Notes: generated by a model from the sequence alone, not told the origin. DNA of 64,000 nucleotides from Glossina fuscipes (GCF_014805625.2 NW_023998422.1:518447-582446); one strand, 5' to 3'. Positions 29,151 to 40,898 are shown, counted from the first letter of the stretch. Translations and numbers: made by a program.

Positions 29151-29441
29151 TGCCCCCGCAGATTAGTCCTTTCGGTTTCGGCGAAGAAACTCTAAATCGT
29201 GGTGAAGTAGCCAGTGTTACTTGCATGGTTACCAAAGGTGATTTACCTATCGATATTTACTGGACGCTTAATTCGGCCTTAATTGTTAACGGGGAAAATG
29301 GTTTTAATATTATGAAAATGAACAAACGTACCAGCTCTTTGAATATGGAATCATTGGAAGCCTTCCATCGTGGCAGTTATAAGTGCATAGCGAATAATTC
29401 AGCTGGTTTCTCTGAGTATGTAGCAGTTTTGGAAGTCAATG
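29151..29441 (+). CDS. Dscam1: Dscam1 exon 9 variant w7
   Basis: 291 bp, acceptor TTTCGGTTAG, donor GTGTGA. Reads VPPQISPFGFGEETLN, TCMVTKGDLPIDIYW and RGSYKCIANNSAG (NNS sequon). Confidence 0.95.
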
Positions 29442-29555
29442 GTGTGAATAATTTATTTTTCCCATTTTTCGTATTTTAAGATTAAAAATTCAAAAAAAGT
29501 TTTGTTTTTCTGTTTCTATAAAAGATTTCTTTCCTTTATCCTTTCCATTGATAAG

Positions 29556-29846
29556 TTCCTCCACAAATTCAGCCTTTTACCTTTGGTGACGAGACAGCCA
29601 ATATGGGCGAGATAGCGGGAGTGTTTTGTATGGTCCCTAAAGGTGATTTACCTTTAGAAATACGTTGGACTTTAAATTCAGCACCAGTTATTAACGGTGA
29701 GCATCGGTTCACCTTGCAGCGAATGAATCCGCGCACCAGCTCGTTGAGTATAGATTCTTTAGAGGCTCATCATCGAGGTCTTTACAAATGTTTAGCTGCG
29801 AACAAAGCAGGCGTTGCTGAATATAGCGCAGAATTGGTGGTAAATG
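29556..29846 (+). CDS. Dscam1: Dscam1 exon 9 variant w8
   Basis: 291 bp, acceptor CATTGATAAG (purine-rich), donor GTTGGT. Reads VPPQIQPFTFGDETAN, FCMVPKGDLPLEIRW and RGLYKCLAANKAG. Close sister of w9. Confidence 0.95.
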
Positions 29847-29982
29847 GTTGGTCGAACGGTTGCTTTTTCTATTTATATATATATATATGTATATATAAAT
29901 ATAGATAAATGCTAAAAATGCTTTTGTAGTTTTAATATTTAATTATTTTGTTGTAATTTTTTTTTTTTCTATCTATCCTTAG

Positions 29983-30273
29983 TGCCTCCACAAGTCTTAC
30001 CTTTTAGCTTTGGCGAAGATACAGCTGATATGGGTGAGATAGCTAGTGTCAATTGTGTAGTACCTAAGGGCGATTTGCCATTAGAGATACGTTGGTCCTT
30101 AAATTTGTCTCCTGTAATCAGTGGAGAAAATAATTTCAATGTCGTACGTTTAAATAAACGTACAAGTTCTTTAAATATTGAGTCATTGATGGCCGTGCAT
30201 CGTGGCATTTACAAGTGTATAGCCTCCAATAAAGCTGGTTCTAGCGAATATACAGCCGAATTACAAGTGAACG
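29983..30273 (+). CDS. Dscam1: Dscam1 exon 9 variant w9
   Basis: 291 bp, acceptor TATCCTTAG after a strong T tract, donor GTTGGT. Reads VPPQVLPFSFGEDTAD, NCVVPKGDLPLEIRW and RGIYKCIASNKAG. Shares the donor-side sequence with w8 and w10. Confidence 0.95.
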
Positions 30274-31121
30274 GTTGGTGTGAAATTTTTTTAACTAATT
30301 AAGTACGTTATCGTAAACGAAGCTTAACAACAACAAAAAATATATATACGTATATATCAGTTCTGTTTTATTTTGCTTACGCTCTTTGCACATTTTTAAT
30401 CTATCAAATATAACTTTCGGCGGGTAAATCTATCAACTTCCGGAACGAGAGTTGTTGAGCTGTGGCGTTAATAAAGTAGAGAGTTTTTTTTATTTAACGA
30501 ACGACAATTTGATATTGTTTTAATTTCAAATATGCAGAATTCAGCGAAGCTAAGTAGTTAAAAATTTTAATATATACCTTGGGAAGGCTTCGAAAAGCTT
30601 ACAGATCAGGACTTGTGGGAGATTTACAATTCAGCTTAGTTGAATAAGTAAAAAAAAGGTTCGAAAACGTTTCAGACCAAAAGTTGTGGCGGCGAATTAT
30701 AATTCAGCCTAGCTGAATAAGTAAAGGTAGGCTCCGAAAAGCTTTCACATCAGGTCTCGTGGGAGATTTGCAATTTAGCTGAGCGAAATAAGTAAATGGA
30801 AGGCTTTGAAAATGTTTCAGATTAGGGCTTGTGTGGGGGATTTATGATTCAGCTTAGCTGAATAAGTAAAAGCAAGGCTTCGAAAACGTTTTAGATTTGG
30901 GCTTGTGGTGGATTTACAATTCAGCTTAGCTTAATAAGTAAAAGCAAGGCTTCGAAAACGTTTTAGATCAGGGCTTGTGTGGGAATTTACAATTAAGCTT
31001 ATCTGAATAAATAAAAGCCACAACATACTTTTCAATACAATCAAACTGGCGATAACACTGGTTATGTGCTACTTAAAAATTTCATCTTGCCTGATTGAAG
31101 TCATTTTTTCAACTAATGTAG
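30274..31121. other. Gap between exon 9 w9 and w10
   Basis: Mainly the minisatellite (30585-31018), preceded by AT-rich intron. Confidence 0.6.
30585..31018. repeat. Minisatellite, about six units of 70-74 bp
   Basis: Each unit has AAGGCTTCGAAAACGTTT, AGATCAGGGCTTGTG, then TTCAGCTTAGCTGAATAAGT. The last contains a perfect 6-bp inverted repeat TTCAGC-TTA-GCTGAA. Units differ by point changes and small indels; a diverged partial unit may start near 30538. Confidence 0.9.
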
Positions 31122-31412
31122 TACCACCTCAAGTAATGCCTTTTGCATTTGGGGATGAACCTTCTAATTACGGCGACAGTACGGCGGTGCAATGTGCAGT
31201 GTTTAAAGGTGATACACCATTACAATTACGTTGGACCTTGAATGGCCAGACCATAACGGATAAAATCGCTGGCATACGAATAATCCAAATGTCTACGAAA
31301 TTAAGTTCTCTAAGTATAGACGCTATTAAAGGCAATCATCGAGGCATTTTCAAATGTATAGCTACGAATGAAGCAGGAATAACTGAACAATCGGCCGAAT
31401 TAAAAGTTAACG
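31122..31412 (+). CDS. Dscam1: Dscam1 exon 9 variant w10
   Basis: 291 bp, acceptor CTAATGTAG, donor GTTGGT. Reads VPPQVMPFAFGDEPSN, QCAVFKGDTPLQLRW and RGIFKCIATNEAG. It follows the minisatellite at 30585-31018. Confidence 0.95.
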
Positions 31413-31589
31413 GTTGGTGATTAAAACGAAACTTTGTGAAATTGAAAATTTATCTTAATTTTTATCTACTTATAAATTTTATCTAAAATCCTACACATTT
31501 AAACCTATATAAAGCTGCTCTTCTTATCGAATCGATTAAGGGAAGTCGAAGTTTTAATAGAACTAACTTTGCTTCTTCGCTTGTTTTAG

Positions 31590-31880
31590 TGGCTCCTCAA
31601 ATAAAACCATTCTCTTTTGGGGATGATGCCTCTAATTCCGGCGAGTCAATAGGTGTGCAGTGTTCTATTACGAGGGGTGATTTACCCATTAATATAACCT
31701 GGATTTTAAATAATCAAACTCTACGCAGTGGTGATTATGAAATCATTATTGGTCGCATGTCCACCAAAGCAAGTACCTTAAACATTGATTATATAACGGC
31801 TGAACATCGCGGACTTTACAAATGTAATGCGAAAAATCAAGCCGGCGAATTTTCTTACGAAGCCGAACTTAAAGTTAATG
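31590..31880 (+). CDS. Dscam1: Dscam1 exon 9 variant w11
   Basis: 291 bp, acceptor TTGTTTTAG, donor GTTAAT. Reads VAPQIKPFSFGDDASN, QCSITRGDLPINITW (NIT sequon) and RGLYKCNAKNQAG. Confidence 0.95.
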
Positions 31881-31995
31881 GTTAATGACATCAAGCTTTA
31901 TACGCTACAATATGTTTGCAAGAATATTTTCATACAATTTTATTACAATTATTTTTCCTTTTGCTCTTTTTTTGCTTTCTTATTCTCCCCCATAG

Positions 31996-32280
31996 TCCCA
32001 CCTCTAATACACCCTTTTAGTTTTGATAGTGAAGCGAATGAGGGTGATAGCGTTCAGTTAACATGTCACATAGCCAAAGGTGATTTACCATTAAAGATAC
32101 GTTGGACGCACAACGGGCTGCCTCTATTCTCTCACTTGGGTGTTTTAACAAGTAAAATTGGTGACCGCATAAACTTATTGACCATAGAATCGGTAAAGGC
32201 CATCAATTCCGGCAATTATTCTTGTGTGGCCGGCAACAAAGGCGGTCAAAGCACTTACACCACCGAATTGTTGGTTAATG
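31996..32280 (+). CDS. Dscam1: Dscam1 exon 9 variant w12
   Basis: 285 bp, acceptor CCCCCATAG, donor GTATTT. Reads VPPLIHPFSFDSEAN, TCHIAKGDLPLKIRW and SGNYSCVAGNKGG. The start is two codons shorter than its neighbours; a 2.2 kb gap follows. Confidence 0.95.
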
Positions 32281-34525
32281 GTATTTGAGATATATTTTGT
32301 TTTTGCATATTGAAAAAAAAAAAAAAGTCTCTCTTTATTTAGTCTTTTTAACTTGCATCCAAGAAATAATTCCTCGATAATAATTATCCTCAAATGCCTA
32401 AAATAATACACTCTTTTGCAGTTTAGATTCATATATTTTTTTTTTGAACATAAACAGTCACTCAGGAGGTAATATATGGTGACGATCCCAGAGAAGAGAG
32501 GAAATGGTAAGAGATGGGGAAGTAACCCATGCGGACAATTGAGCCAAAATATTGTAAAAAAAAAATTGAAAAAAAAGATTTTGTGATAATTCTTCAGCTT
32601 AATACATTAGGTCCATTGGAAAGTTCTCTCCATTCTGGTTATAATCAATTACAATAAGCAAACGCATATTTGAAGCATATTTGGCTCTCTCTTTTCGTCA
32701 CTGTCTATATACATGACACCTAATCTAGCAAATCAACTAAAACGAAGATGATTCAAATTAATATGAGGTAAGAGACGATCGTGTAGCCATGGCTAGTGAT
32801 AAAGATCACTTATGCTGATGTCTTTGGTAGACATGCTATAGAAGTATGTACAGATTTATTTAAAATGTTTGGTGAAGGTGTAGTTTCTGATATGTGGAAG
32901 ATTTCAAATAGATTGTTTCGACCTTTCCGATAAGCCACGCTTTCCACTACATTACTGTCAAGATGATGTTGCGGTAAAATAATTTTTTGAAAATATCGGA
33001 GATAGCGGAAGGCCTCGATTCAGGTTTTCAAAAGAATTTCGGACCATATTCGGGAACTAAGATTTTCTTATGTTCTAAAAATGGCCAGAACTTTCCGGTA
33101 GACCTATTATTTCGTCTAATGAGACACTTTTGAGTGCATATGAGCTATCAATAGTTGCCAAGTATTCTCAGCTAAGAGTATGTTGTTTCGCAAATAGGTG
33201 TCACGTTCAAAATGAATTCTTATTCTTTGAATTTTAGAAAATTAGAAATATTTTGTGTCCAAGAGTTCACTTTTTTCCAAAAGAAAAAGAAAACTGAAAT
33301 AAAGAGCTATTGTGTGAAAACCTTTTGATAAATTACTTTTGCTACAACTGAACTGAAGGTTGGAGGTTAAGCTTTCAATTTCGCTTCTTAAGAGAAGTGT
33401 TTTGATTAGTTTGGATTTTTTTTTTTAGGTCCTACAGCAACAACAGGAGGAAATCGTAGCTATTTATATTGAATTGAAAGTTGACGCCTCTAAAAATAAA
33501 GAAAGTTGATCAATTCCATTTTTAATAATTTACGGCAGATATCCATGTTTAGGTTGTGTTCTCGCTATAGTTTTTAGTTTTCTGCTTAATAGAATAAAAA
33601 TTCAGTTTTTTCCGTTTACTCGGTTTCTTGATTTAATGGATGACATGAAATTTGAATTTCAAATTTTCTTTTATCTAATAGCATAACACTACAAGAATAT
33701 TTCCCCAAAGTTTTAAGTCAAGCGGAGTTAAACTCTAGAGACTTTGAGGATTCCTAATACTACTGTGGATAGCACTTCTACTACTGCGGGAAACTTGAGT
33801 CCCCTTTTTACCTAAAATTTAGTTGCGAAACCAAGCCGCCGACTTCATTGAGCCGACCTCAATGACCTTTTCTAAACAGCCTTGACTCGTGGGATTGAAC
33901 GATGAACTTTTTTTTTTTCTCTGATCACAACCTATTCCAAAGCGCAGGACATAGGGTGCATTATTTTACCAAACGGTGTCTGTTTTTCCTAGAAAGCTTT
34001 ACCAAAAATGCGAATATCAATGATTTTAAATCCTTCGTTCAATCATAAGCTATAGTGAATCGCAAGAGAGTTATAGCGCAGAGATACACAAAGCTAACAC
34101 GGATTTTCGCGACAATGTTCCGTTTTAAGTGGTTTTCAAGAGCTATGCCTCAACGACTGAATTTTCGTAAAGTATTGCGTAGATCTTGCTCTTGTTTTGT
34201 GTTTAAAAGGGTCAATGAAGTAATTCTTTTACTATGTTAACAAAAAAGAAAAAAAAACTCGAGAGAAAATATGTTTTCCTTGTTCTTCGAAAAGTATGCA
34301 TGCAACACCTCTTAAAAGGAAAAATGGCTGAAATAGTTGGTTAGGAATAGAAATTGCGAAAACTTTCTGGACCTGAATAATACGCTAGCATGACATTGAT
34401 GCTGATTAAAAAAGGTTTCTTTTGAACATTTTCATGATATAAAATGCGGTTGAGATTATTTGAAAAAATAATAATAATTTCAAGCTTTATATTATAAAAG
34501 TGTATTTAATCTTGATTTTCTTTAG
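32281..34525. other. Gap between exon 9 w12 and w13
   Basis: 2.2 kb, AT-rich. Short ORFs on both strands (e.g. 34055-34240) have no recognisable content. I saw no cassette, repeat or transposase motif. Confidence 0.45.
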
Positions 34526-34825
34526 TTTTACCGCAAATAATACCTTTTAACTATGACGATGTAATCAATACGGGCGATTCAGTGGATTTACTTTGTCAAA
34601 TTCAGAAAGGCGATCGTCCCATCAAGTTGCATTGGAGTTTCGAACATGCTTCCGATGATCTGCATTCACATTCAAAGCAACCGGTAATGCGTACAAATCG
34701 TATAAGCAGCAAATCGAGCATTTTATCGATATCGAGTGCTAAACGTGAACATACCGGCATCTATACATGTACAGCTGCAAATGCAGCCGGTTTTACAACA
34801 TATAGCACTAACTTAACAGTTAATG
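34526..34825 (+). CDS. Dscam1: Dscam1 exon 9 variant w13
   Basis: 300 bp, acceptor TTTCTTTAG, donor GTATTT. Reads VLPQIIPFNYDDVIN, LCQIQKGDRPIKLHW, a His/Ser-rich loop (HASDDLHSHSKQ) and TGIYTCTAANAAG. The loop after the Trp is four residues longer than usual, which in the Ig7 fold would lie near the C-C' region. Confidence 0.95.
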
Positions 34826-35049
34826 GTATTTGCTGAATATGAATGAATATGCTTAAATGTACGACAAAAAGGACAAAGAACTTTAAACTAACAACATATT
34901 TTCGCTTTATGTTAAACGTTAGAAATGCTTACTTGCTACGCTAGTAGTTGCCATTTGTTATAATATTTCTTATGTGTATTTATGTATGTATTCATAATAA
35001 CTCATAATGTGTTCCATATCTATGCGATCATCATCCGTAATCATTTTAG

Positions 35050-35337
35050 TACCACCACGTATTACACCATTTCAATTTGGCGGTGAACCATTAAATTTTG
35101 GCGAACCTGCTTCCATACAATGCACGATAGCTGGCGGTGATTGGCCAATGAGTATCGAATGGTTATTCAATGATTATTATTTGCCGGCTCATTTGCAAAT
35201 AGTTACTACCAAATTTACTCGTCATACGTATGTGTTGGGCGTTGAAAGTGTGACCGCCGATCATGTAGGCAATTATAGTTGTGTAGCGAAAAATCAAGCG
35301 GGCAAAACCTCATATACAACAACTTTAATAATAAATG
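35050..35337 (+). CDS. Dscam1: Dscam1 exon 9 variant w14
   Basis: 288 bp, acceptor CATTTTAG, donor GTTTGT. Reads VPPRITPFQFGGEPLN, QCTIAGGDWPMSIEW and VGNYSCVAKNQAG. From here the KGD after the first Cys becomes GGD (w14-w18). Confidence 0.95.
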
Positions 35338-35589
35338 GTTTGTTTGTGGGCGTTTAGTTGAAAAGAAAAAAAAAAGAATTTTTTTTATAAATTATTTATT
35401 TGTTTGCTTCTATTGCGAATCCCTTATCTTCCTCGGACATATTACTGCATCGGCGAATTGTTCTTTCAATCTGCTTAAAGAGGAAAAAAAATTAATTAAT
35501 TTATACATTTTTTGCCTAAAAAACAAGAAAAAATTTAACAAAAATATTAAATTTGTTTCAAAATTATCCTTTAATTTTTACTGCTCAAG

Positions 35590-35877
35590 TTGCTCCTAAA
35601 ATTGCTCCTTTCGATTTTGGCGAAGAGCCCCTTAATCAAGGCGAACCGGCTTCTGTTCAGTGCACCATATTAGGCGGTGACTTACCTATTAATGTCACTT
35701 GGTTACTGAACAGTAGAATCATCGATAGATTTCATGACATTTCTTTGGCACGTTTGGGCAAAAGGGTAAATGTTTTAACCGTTGAATCGGTGACTGCCCA
35801 TCATGCAGGAAATTATTCATGTCGCGCTCAAAATAAAGCTGGTGTCACTGAACATTTAGCTCAGCTAATAGTAAATG
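35590..35877 (+). CDS. Dscam1: Dscam1 exon 9 variant w15
   Basis: 288 bp, acceptor CTGCTCAAG, donor GTTTGT. Reads VAPKIAPFDFGEEPLN, QCTILGGDLPINVTW (NVT sequon) and AGNYSCRAQNKAG. Confidence 0.95.
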
Positions 35878-35960
35878 GTTTGTTTGCAAACTCTACTCTA
35901 ATAAAATTTTATTTTGTTTTTTTTTTTTCTATTTTATTGTTAACCACCTACTGCACCTAG

Positions 35961-36248
35961 TACCTCCCAAGATTACTCCCTTTTCGTTTAGTGATCAGGC
36001 TTTGAATTTTGGTGAACCAGTTTCGGTATATTGTACTATACCGGGTGGGGATTTACCAGTATCGGTAATATGGACTTTAAATCGGCATCCTATAATGCCC
36101 GATTTGGATATTTTAACTGAAAGACGCGGTCAGCGTATACACAGTTTAATGATTGACGCTATCGAGGCTAAGCATGCGGGAATCTATACTTGCATAGCAA
36201 GTAATTTAGCTGGTAAAACAGAGCATTCAGCTGAGTTGATCGTTAATG
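35961..36248 (+). CDS. Dscam1: Dscam1 exon 9 variant w16
   Basis: 288 bp, acceptor TGCACCTAG, donor GTTGGT. Reads VPPKITPFSFSDQALN, YCTIPGGDLPVSVIW and AGIYTCIASNLAG. The 83-nt intron from w15 is the shortest of the array. Confidence 0.95.
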
Positions 36249-36512
36249 GTTGGTTGAAAAAAATACATATATGTATATATATATATATATATGTATAGAT
36301 ATATATATAAAGTACAAATATTATAATCTAATAGTAATTAATCAAGCTGCTGTCTCTTTAAAGCTTTTTCTTATTGCTTCTTAAGTGCTTCCGGATAATG
36401 TGTTGTAATTAAATTAAATAAATTTTATTTCAAGATGAGTTAAAGCAAAAGTACATTTTTTTTGTTGTTTTTTTTTTTATCTAATGTCAAAATATACATT
36501 TTATACTTCAAG

Positions 36513-36800
36513 TACCTCCGCGCATAAATCCTTTTTCGTTCGGTGATGAAGCTATGAGTTATGGGGAATTTGTTAACGTTCAGTGTACCGTGTCTGGTGG
36601 CGATGTTCCTTTAAATATATACTGGACCCTGAATGAGAAGCCATTCGATGATTATTTGGAAATATTTACCGCTAAACGCGGTAAACGTATTAATGAATTA
36701 ACTATCGAATCAGTGGCAGCTAAGCATATTGGCTACTATTCGTGTGTGGCTGAAAATCGCGCTGGTCGTGTTAATCATACCGCAGAATTAAAAGTCAATG
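36513..36800 (+). CDS. Dscam1: Dscam1 exon 9 variant w17
   Basis: 288 bp, acceptor ACTTCAAG, donor GTGTGG. Reads VPPRINPFSFGDEAMS, QCTVSGGDVPLNIYW and IGYYSCVAENRAG. Near-paralogue of w18 (shared DYLEIFT.KRGKRINELT). Confidence 0.95.
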
Positions 36801-36869
36801 GTGTGGACTCTTTGGTTTTTTTAAAGCATTACTTTTCCTTTTTCTTTCAATTATAATTTTCACTTAAAA

Positions 36870-37108
36870 TTGCTCCAGCCCTCAACCTTCAAATTCTCGC
36901 GAATGCTTAGTAACATCGAGTGATATCCCGGTAACTTTTGTTCCGTTGTCGAATAAGTGATGCGGTCAATGACTTCTCCATAGTTAAATTAGGTCAATGT
37001 ACTTCTGCAGTAATGATTAATTATGTAAGAGCTCATTAGGCAGGCAATTTTACTTGTGTGGTCTCCGAGCCGCCTCTGCTAATTACATGGCTGAATTGAT
37101 ATTTAATC
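36870..37108 (+). pseudogene. Decayed exon 9 cassette
   Basis: The acceptor AG is lost (TTAAAATTGCTCC). Readable parts match w19: ECLVTSSDIPVTF, VKLGQ, then VRAH and AGNFTCVV, and in another frame NYMAELIFN. Stops and frameshifts lie between, the Trp is lost and the donor G|GT has become TCGTGC. Confidence 0.8.
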
Positions 37109-37314
37109 GTGCATTACTTAATGACGAAAAAAAAAAGTTTCTATTATGCCATTAACCGTTTCTTCTTTTTATTATTATTTCTTTCAGTCTTTTACATCCC
37201 ACAAAATTGAAATTATGATCTAAAATCCTTCTCAGACGCACGCAGACTACACTAAAATTTTTCCTATTTTTTTTTTTTTTAATTTTCGAGCTTTGCTAAC
37301 AGATTTTAACAGTT

Positions 37315-37760
37315 TTCTGCCCTACACCATATGTGGTAAAGGGATGTATTAAGTTTGTGCGCACCCGCGTATCATCCGGAAATGATAGACACATCTTCTA
37401 TTTTACCGACCGATTCAGAAACTGATTGTGAATCTACGCTTGTCTGCCTGTCTGTCCGTCTGATGTCTGAGATAGTTTGGTGAAACTAACGTGCTACGAT
37501 TCAAGGACGAACGGCATTAAAAATGGTTCGGATCAGGGCACTATCTCCACCATTCGATATAATATTTAAAATTTCGTGACAAAATGCGTTGAGCGATAGT
37601 ACTTTGACATTCCAAATTGTTATGAAAAGTTTGACTTGGTGCAGTTTTTTTGAACTCTCTCTCACATAACCATTCCTACGAAAACTGAATCCTTATATAG
37701 TAAGAAGCCTAATTTTCAATATTTCATGATGAAAATTGGTTCATAAAATAAGTAAATCGA
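37315..37760 (+). repeat. Dispersed intronic repeat, copy F
   Basis: Opens CTGCCCTACACCATATGTGG, then GGATGTATTAAGTTTGTGCG, ACCGATTCAGAAACTGATTG, a run of GTCTGCCTGTCTGTCCGTC (37441-37459) and GAACGGCATTAAAAATGGTT. This is the most complete copy in the window; 3' limit uncertain. Confidence 0.6.
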
Positions 37761-38784
37761 TAAATTTTACCTAACTTGGGCCAAATGGGTCCATTTTTTG
37801 AATACTGCGGCCTATAAGGATTCTCAAATGATTCTCAATGTGAACCCTTATATGCCAACAAACCATAATTGTTAACGTTTTATAATAAAAATTTCTTAAT
37901 CGCAGTAATTTGACATAACAATAGGGTGGACCAAAACCAAACAATATAGGTGTATTTCTTGGACCCCACTCCATATAAAGTTTCTCATGAAAAGTAAGCT
38001 TTTCAGAAAAAGCTTTTATGATAAAAATTGGTCCCTATTAGCTATTTAGCTAAAAAATAAACGTCAGGCACTTTGGATCACATAGATCTATTTATTAGAC
38101 CTCAGCATATAGAGAGTATTAGCTTATATAATCGTATATGGAGAGCAAATGTTTTTCACGATTGTAACTGAAGTTTAATAAATTTTAAATCACGTTATGC
38201 AATGTTTTGGGCATTCTCCAATATGCGGGCTTTCATGCCTTTGCATGAAAATACGTAATTTTGGATATGTTACTACCACTATCTGTGTATAAATTTTACT
38301 AGGAAGTTCTATAGGGCATCTAATGGCCGGCCTTACTCGACTATATTGTTCTTGTTTGTTTCCTTTTTGTTTTTTAAATGTTAAATAAAGTTCTCAAAGT
38401 AAATGCAAAATCGAGGAAAACAATATTATCGTGGATTCACATTTTAAGTTAAAAAAAAGAAACGAGGCTTAAATAATGGGGTGATTTTCAGATGGAATGA
38501 TTTTGTTCTAATAACTTCACATTGTGCTAATAGTATCCATACTTTATCTCATGGCTAATCTGGGACCATTGAATAATTAAACGATATACTTGAAAGTCAA
38601 AAACGACTTGTGCTCGATACATATTCTTGCTGGTGAGATGGAAAACACAATTTGAGCTATCACTGATTCTCTTCCCTCTTCTCAATTAAGTAGGCCTCGT
38701 CAAATGAATTGTTTGAAGGAGTCGAGAATTTCGAAACATAGAATTAATTTAATTATTTCAAAATTGCTTATTACGACATTTCAG

Positions 38785-39072
38785 TGCCTCCGAAAATAAC
38801 CCATTTCTTTTTTGGTGATGAGCCCATGAGTTTTGGCGAATTTGTTAACGTTCAATGCATTATCACCGGCGGTGATTTGCCCGTTAATCTAAGTTGGTCT
38901 TTAAATAATGAGCCTTTTGAAGATTATTTGGAAATATTTACAACTAAACGTGGCAAACGTATTAATGAGTTAACAATAGAATCGGTGGCCGCGAAACATG
39001 CCGGAAATTATTCTTGCATAGCGGAAAATCGTGCTGGCCGCGTTAATTATACGGCGGAATTGAAAGTGAACG
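38785..39072 (+). CDS. Dscam1: Dscam1 exon 9 variant w18
   Basis: 288 bp, acceptor ACATTTCAG, donor GTGTGA. Reads VPPKITHFFFGDEPMS, QCIITGGDLPVNLSW (NLS sequon) and AGNYSCIAENRAG. Split from its sister w17 by 2 kb that hold a decayed cassette and a dispersed repeat. Confidence 0.95.
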
Positions 39073-39174
39073 GTGTGAATTTATATCAATTTTTTTTTTT
39101 TTTAATATATTAAGTAATTTTTATATGATTTTTTTGAATTAAAAAAAAAAACAAATTTCTCATATCCTGTTAAG

Positions 39175-39465
39175 TTCCCCCGAGAATTGCTCCATTTGAT
39201 TTTGGTGACGAACCTTCCAACTTTGGCGAATCGGCTAGTGTTCAATGTTTGGTAACATCTGGTGATTTTCCTATAACTTTTGCTTGGCTATTTAACGGTC
39301 GGCGAATAATTGATCAAGTCTACGACGTGTCCATGGTTAAATTGGGTAAAAAGATAAGTGCATTGTCTATAGATGTGGTGCGAGCACATCATGCTGGCAA
39401 TTACACCTGCGTGGCCGCTAATAAAGCTTTAGCGGTTAATCATACCGTTGAATTGATAGTTAACG
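39175..39465 (+). CDS. Dscam1: Dscam1 exon 9 variant w19
   Basis: 291 bp, acceptor CCTGTTAAG, donor GTATCT. Reads VPPRIAPFDFGDEPSN, QCLVTSGDFPITFAW and AGNYTCVAANKALAV. The decayed cassette at 36870 is most like this one. Confidence 0.95.
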
Positions 39466-39529
39466 GTATCTTTTAAAAATCATTTTAAAAATTTTTTGCT
39501 CCCAAAATTTTTTCCCTTTATTTTTTTAA

Positions 39530-39565
<36 letters not shown>

Positions 39566-39805
39566 TTTCTTCAATACCTCAATATATATATCCTCTCATT
39601 TCTATTGCCGATCATATTACAAAATTTAAAAAGAAATCATTTACATTTATCGATTGCTTAGAAGAATCATATCGAAGATCAAAACTTTTATCCATCAATC
39701 CAGTTAAATTTTGATAGTAAATTTCCGCTGGCTGTAAGAGAAAGGAAAGCTTTCAGAGGAGGATATATTTTCTTTATTAAATAATAACATTTTTATCGTT
39801 ATCAG
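39466..39805. other. Gap between exon 9 w19 and w20
   Basis: 340 nt with a run of about 30 T (39534-39562); nothing else seen. Confidence 0.6.
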
Positions 39806-40093
39806 TTCCTCCTTATATACAACCCTTCGATTTTGGCTCTATTCCGGCTAATTTTGAAGATTCAGTTTCTGTCAATTGTTTGGTATCTTCCGGTGATATG
39901 CCCATTGAATTTGAATGGCTTTTCAATGATGAAGCTGTTAATTATTTCGCTGGGGTCTCCGTCGTAAGAGGCGGAAAACGTTTAAGTTTATTAAGCATAG
40001 ATTCTGTGCATGCCGGTCATGCGGGTAATTATACTTGCAAAGCGAAAAATCGTGCCGCTTTCAGCGAATATTCAGCCGAATTAATAGTGAATG
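39806..40093 (+). CDS. Dscam1: Dscam1 exon 9 variant w20
   Basis: 288 bp, acceptor CGTTATCAG, donor GTTAGC. Reads VPPYIQPFDFGSIPAN, NCLVSSGDMPIEFEW and AGNYTCKAKNRAAF. Opens the NFED/NFEE subgroup (w20-w28). Confidence 0.95.
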
Positions 40094-40199
40094 GTTAGCA
40101 AGCAGTTTAATTAATTTATAAAAAATAATTTTATATTATTTTTAAGATTAAAAGAAAATATTTTCCATTATATTTTAAGATTACTTTCAATTCCTTTAG

Positions 40200-40487
40200 T
40201 TCCTCCCAAAATAACACCTTTCGAATTCGGTGATCAACTAGCGAATGTTGAAGATTCAGTATCGGTGACATGCTTAATATCTTCGGGTGACTTACCAATC
40301 GACATAGAATGGTTATTTAATGATTACGGTCTTAGTTCGTATTCGGGTGTAACGGTGGTGAAAGGTGGTAAACGTACTAGTATGCTGACCATAGACAATG
40401 TACATGCTCGTCATGTGGGTAATTATACGTGCAAAGCACGTAATTATGCGGCAGCAGTTAACTACACCGCCGAACTCATAGTTAACG
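40200..40487 (+). CDS. Dscam1: Dscam1 exon 9 variant w21
   Basis: 288 bp, acceptor TTCCTTTAG, donor GTATTT. Reads VPPKITPFEFGDQLAN, TCLISSGDLPIDIEW, DYGLSSYSGVTVVKGG and VGNYTCKARNYAA. Confidence 0.95.
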
Positions 40488-40610
40488 GTATTTGTGTAGA
40501 TAGTTTTCTTCTTTTTTTTTTTTTGAGTAGATAGAACTTTTAATGTTTTAAAAATTTAATTAATTTTTTGTTTTGTTTTTTTTTTGTTCAATTAATTATT
40601 GTTTATAAAG

Positions 40611-40898
40611 TCCCTCCCAAGATAACTCCATTTGATTTTGGTGAGATACCTGCAAATTTCGAAGAAACAGTTTCAGTTTCCTGCAGTATTGCTTCGGGTG
40701 ATCAGCCAATTGACATAGAATGGCTGTTTAATGATTATGGTCTTAGCTCGTATTCGGGGATTATGGTGGTGAAAGGCGGAAAACGTTCCAGTATGTTAAC
40801 TATAGACAGCGTGCAAGCCCGACATGTGGGTAATTATACTTGTCGGGCTCGAAATTTGGCAAGCAGCGTTAATTATACTGCGGCCCTAATCGTTAATG
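40611..40898 (+). CDS. Dscam1: Dscam1 exon 9 variant w22
   Basis: 288 bp, acceptor GTTTATAAAG, donor GTATAC. Reads VPPKITPFDFGEIPAN, SCSIASGDQPIDIEW and VGNYTCRARNLAS. The intron to w23 has no stop in this frame, so w22 and w23 appear as one 259-codon ORF (40568-41347); the two Ig starts and the splice sites show two exons. Confidence 0.95.

Larger units (their letters stand above)
36801..38784. other. Gap between exon 9 w17 and w18
   Basis: Holds a decayed cassette (36870-37108) and a dispersed-repeat copy (37315-37760). The remainder up to 38784 is AT-rich and unrecognised. Confidence 0.6.
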
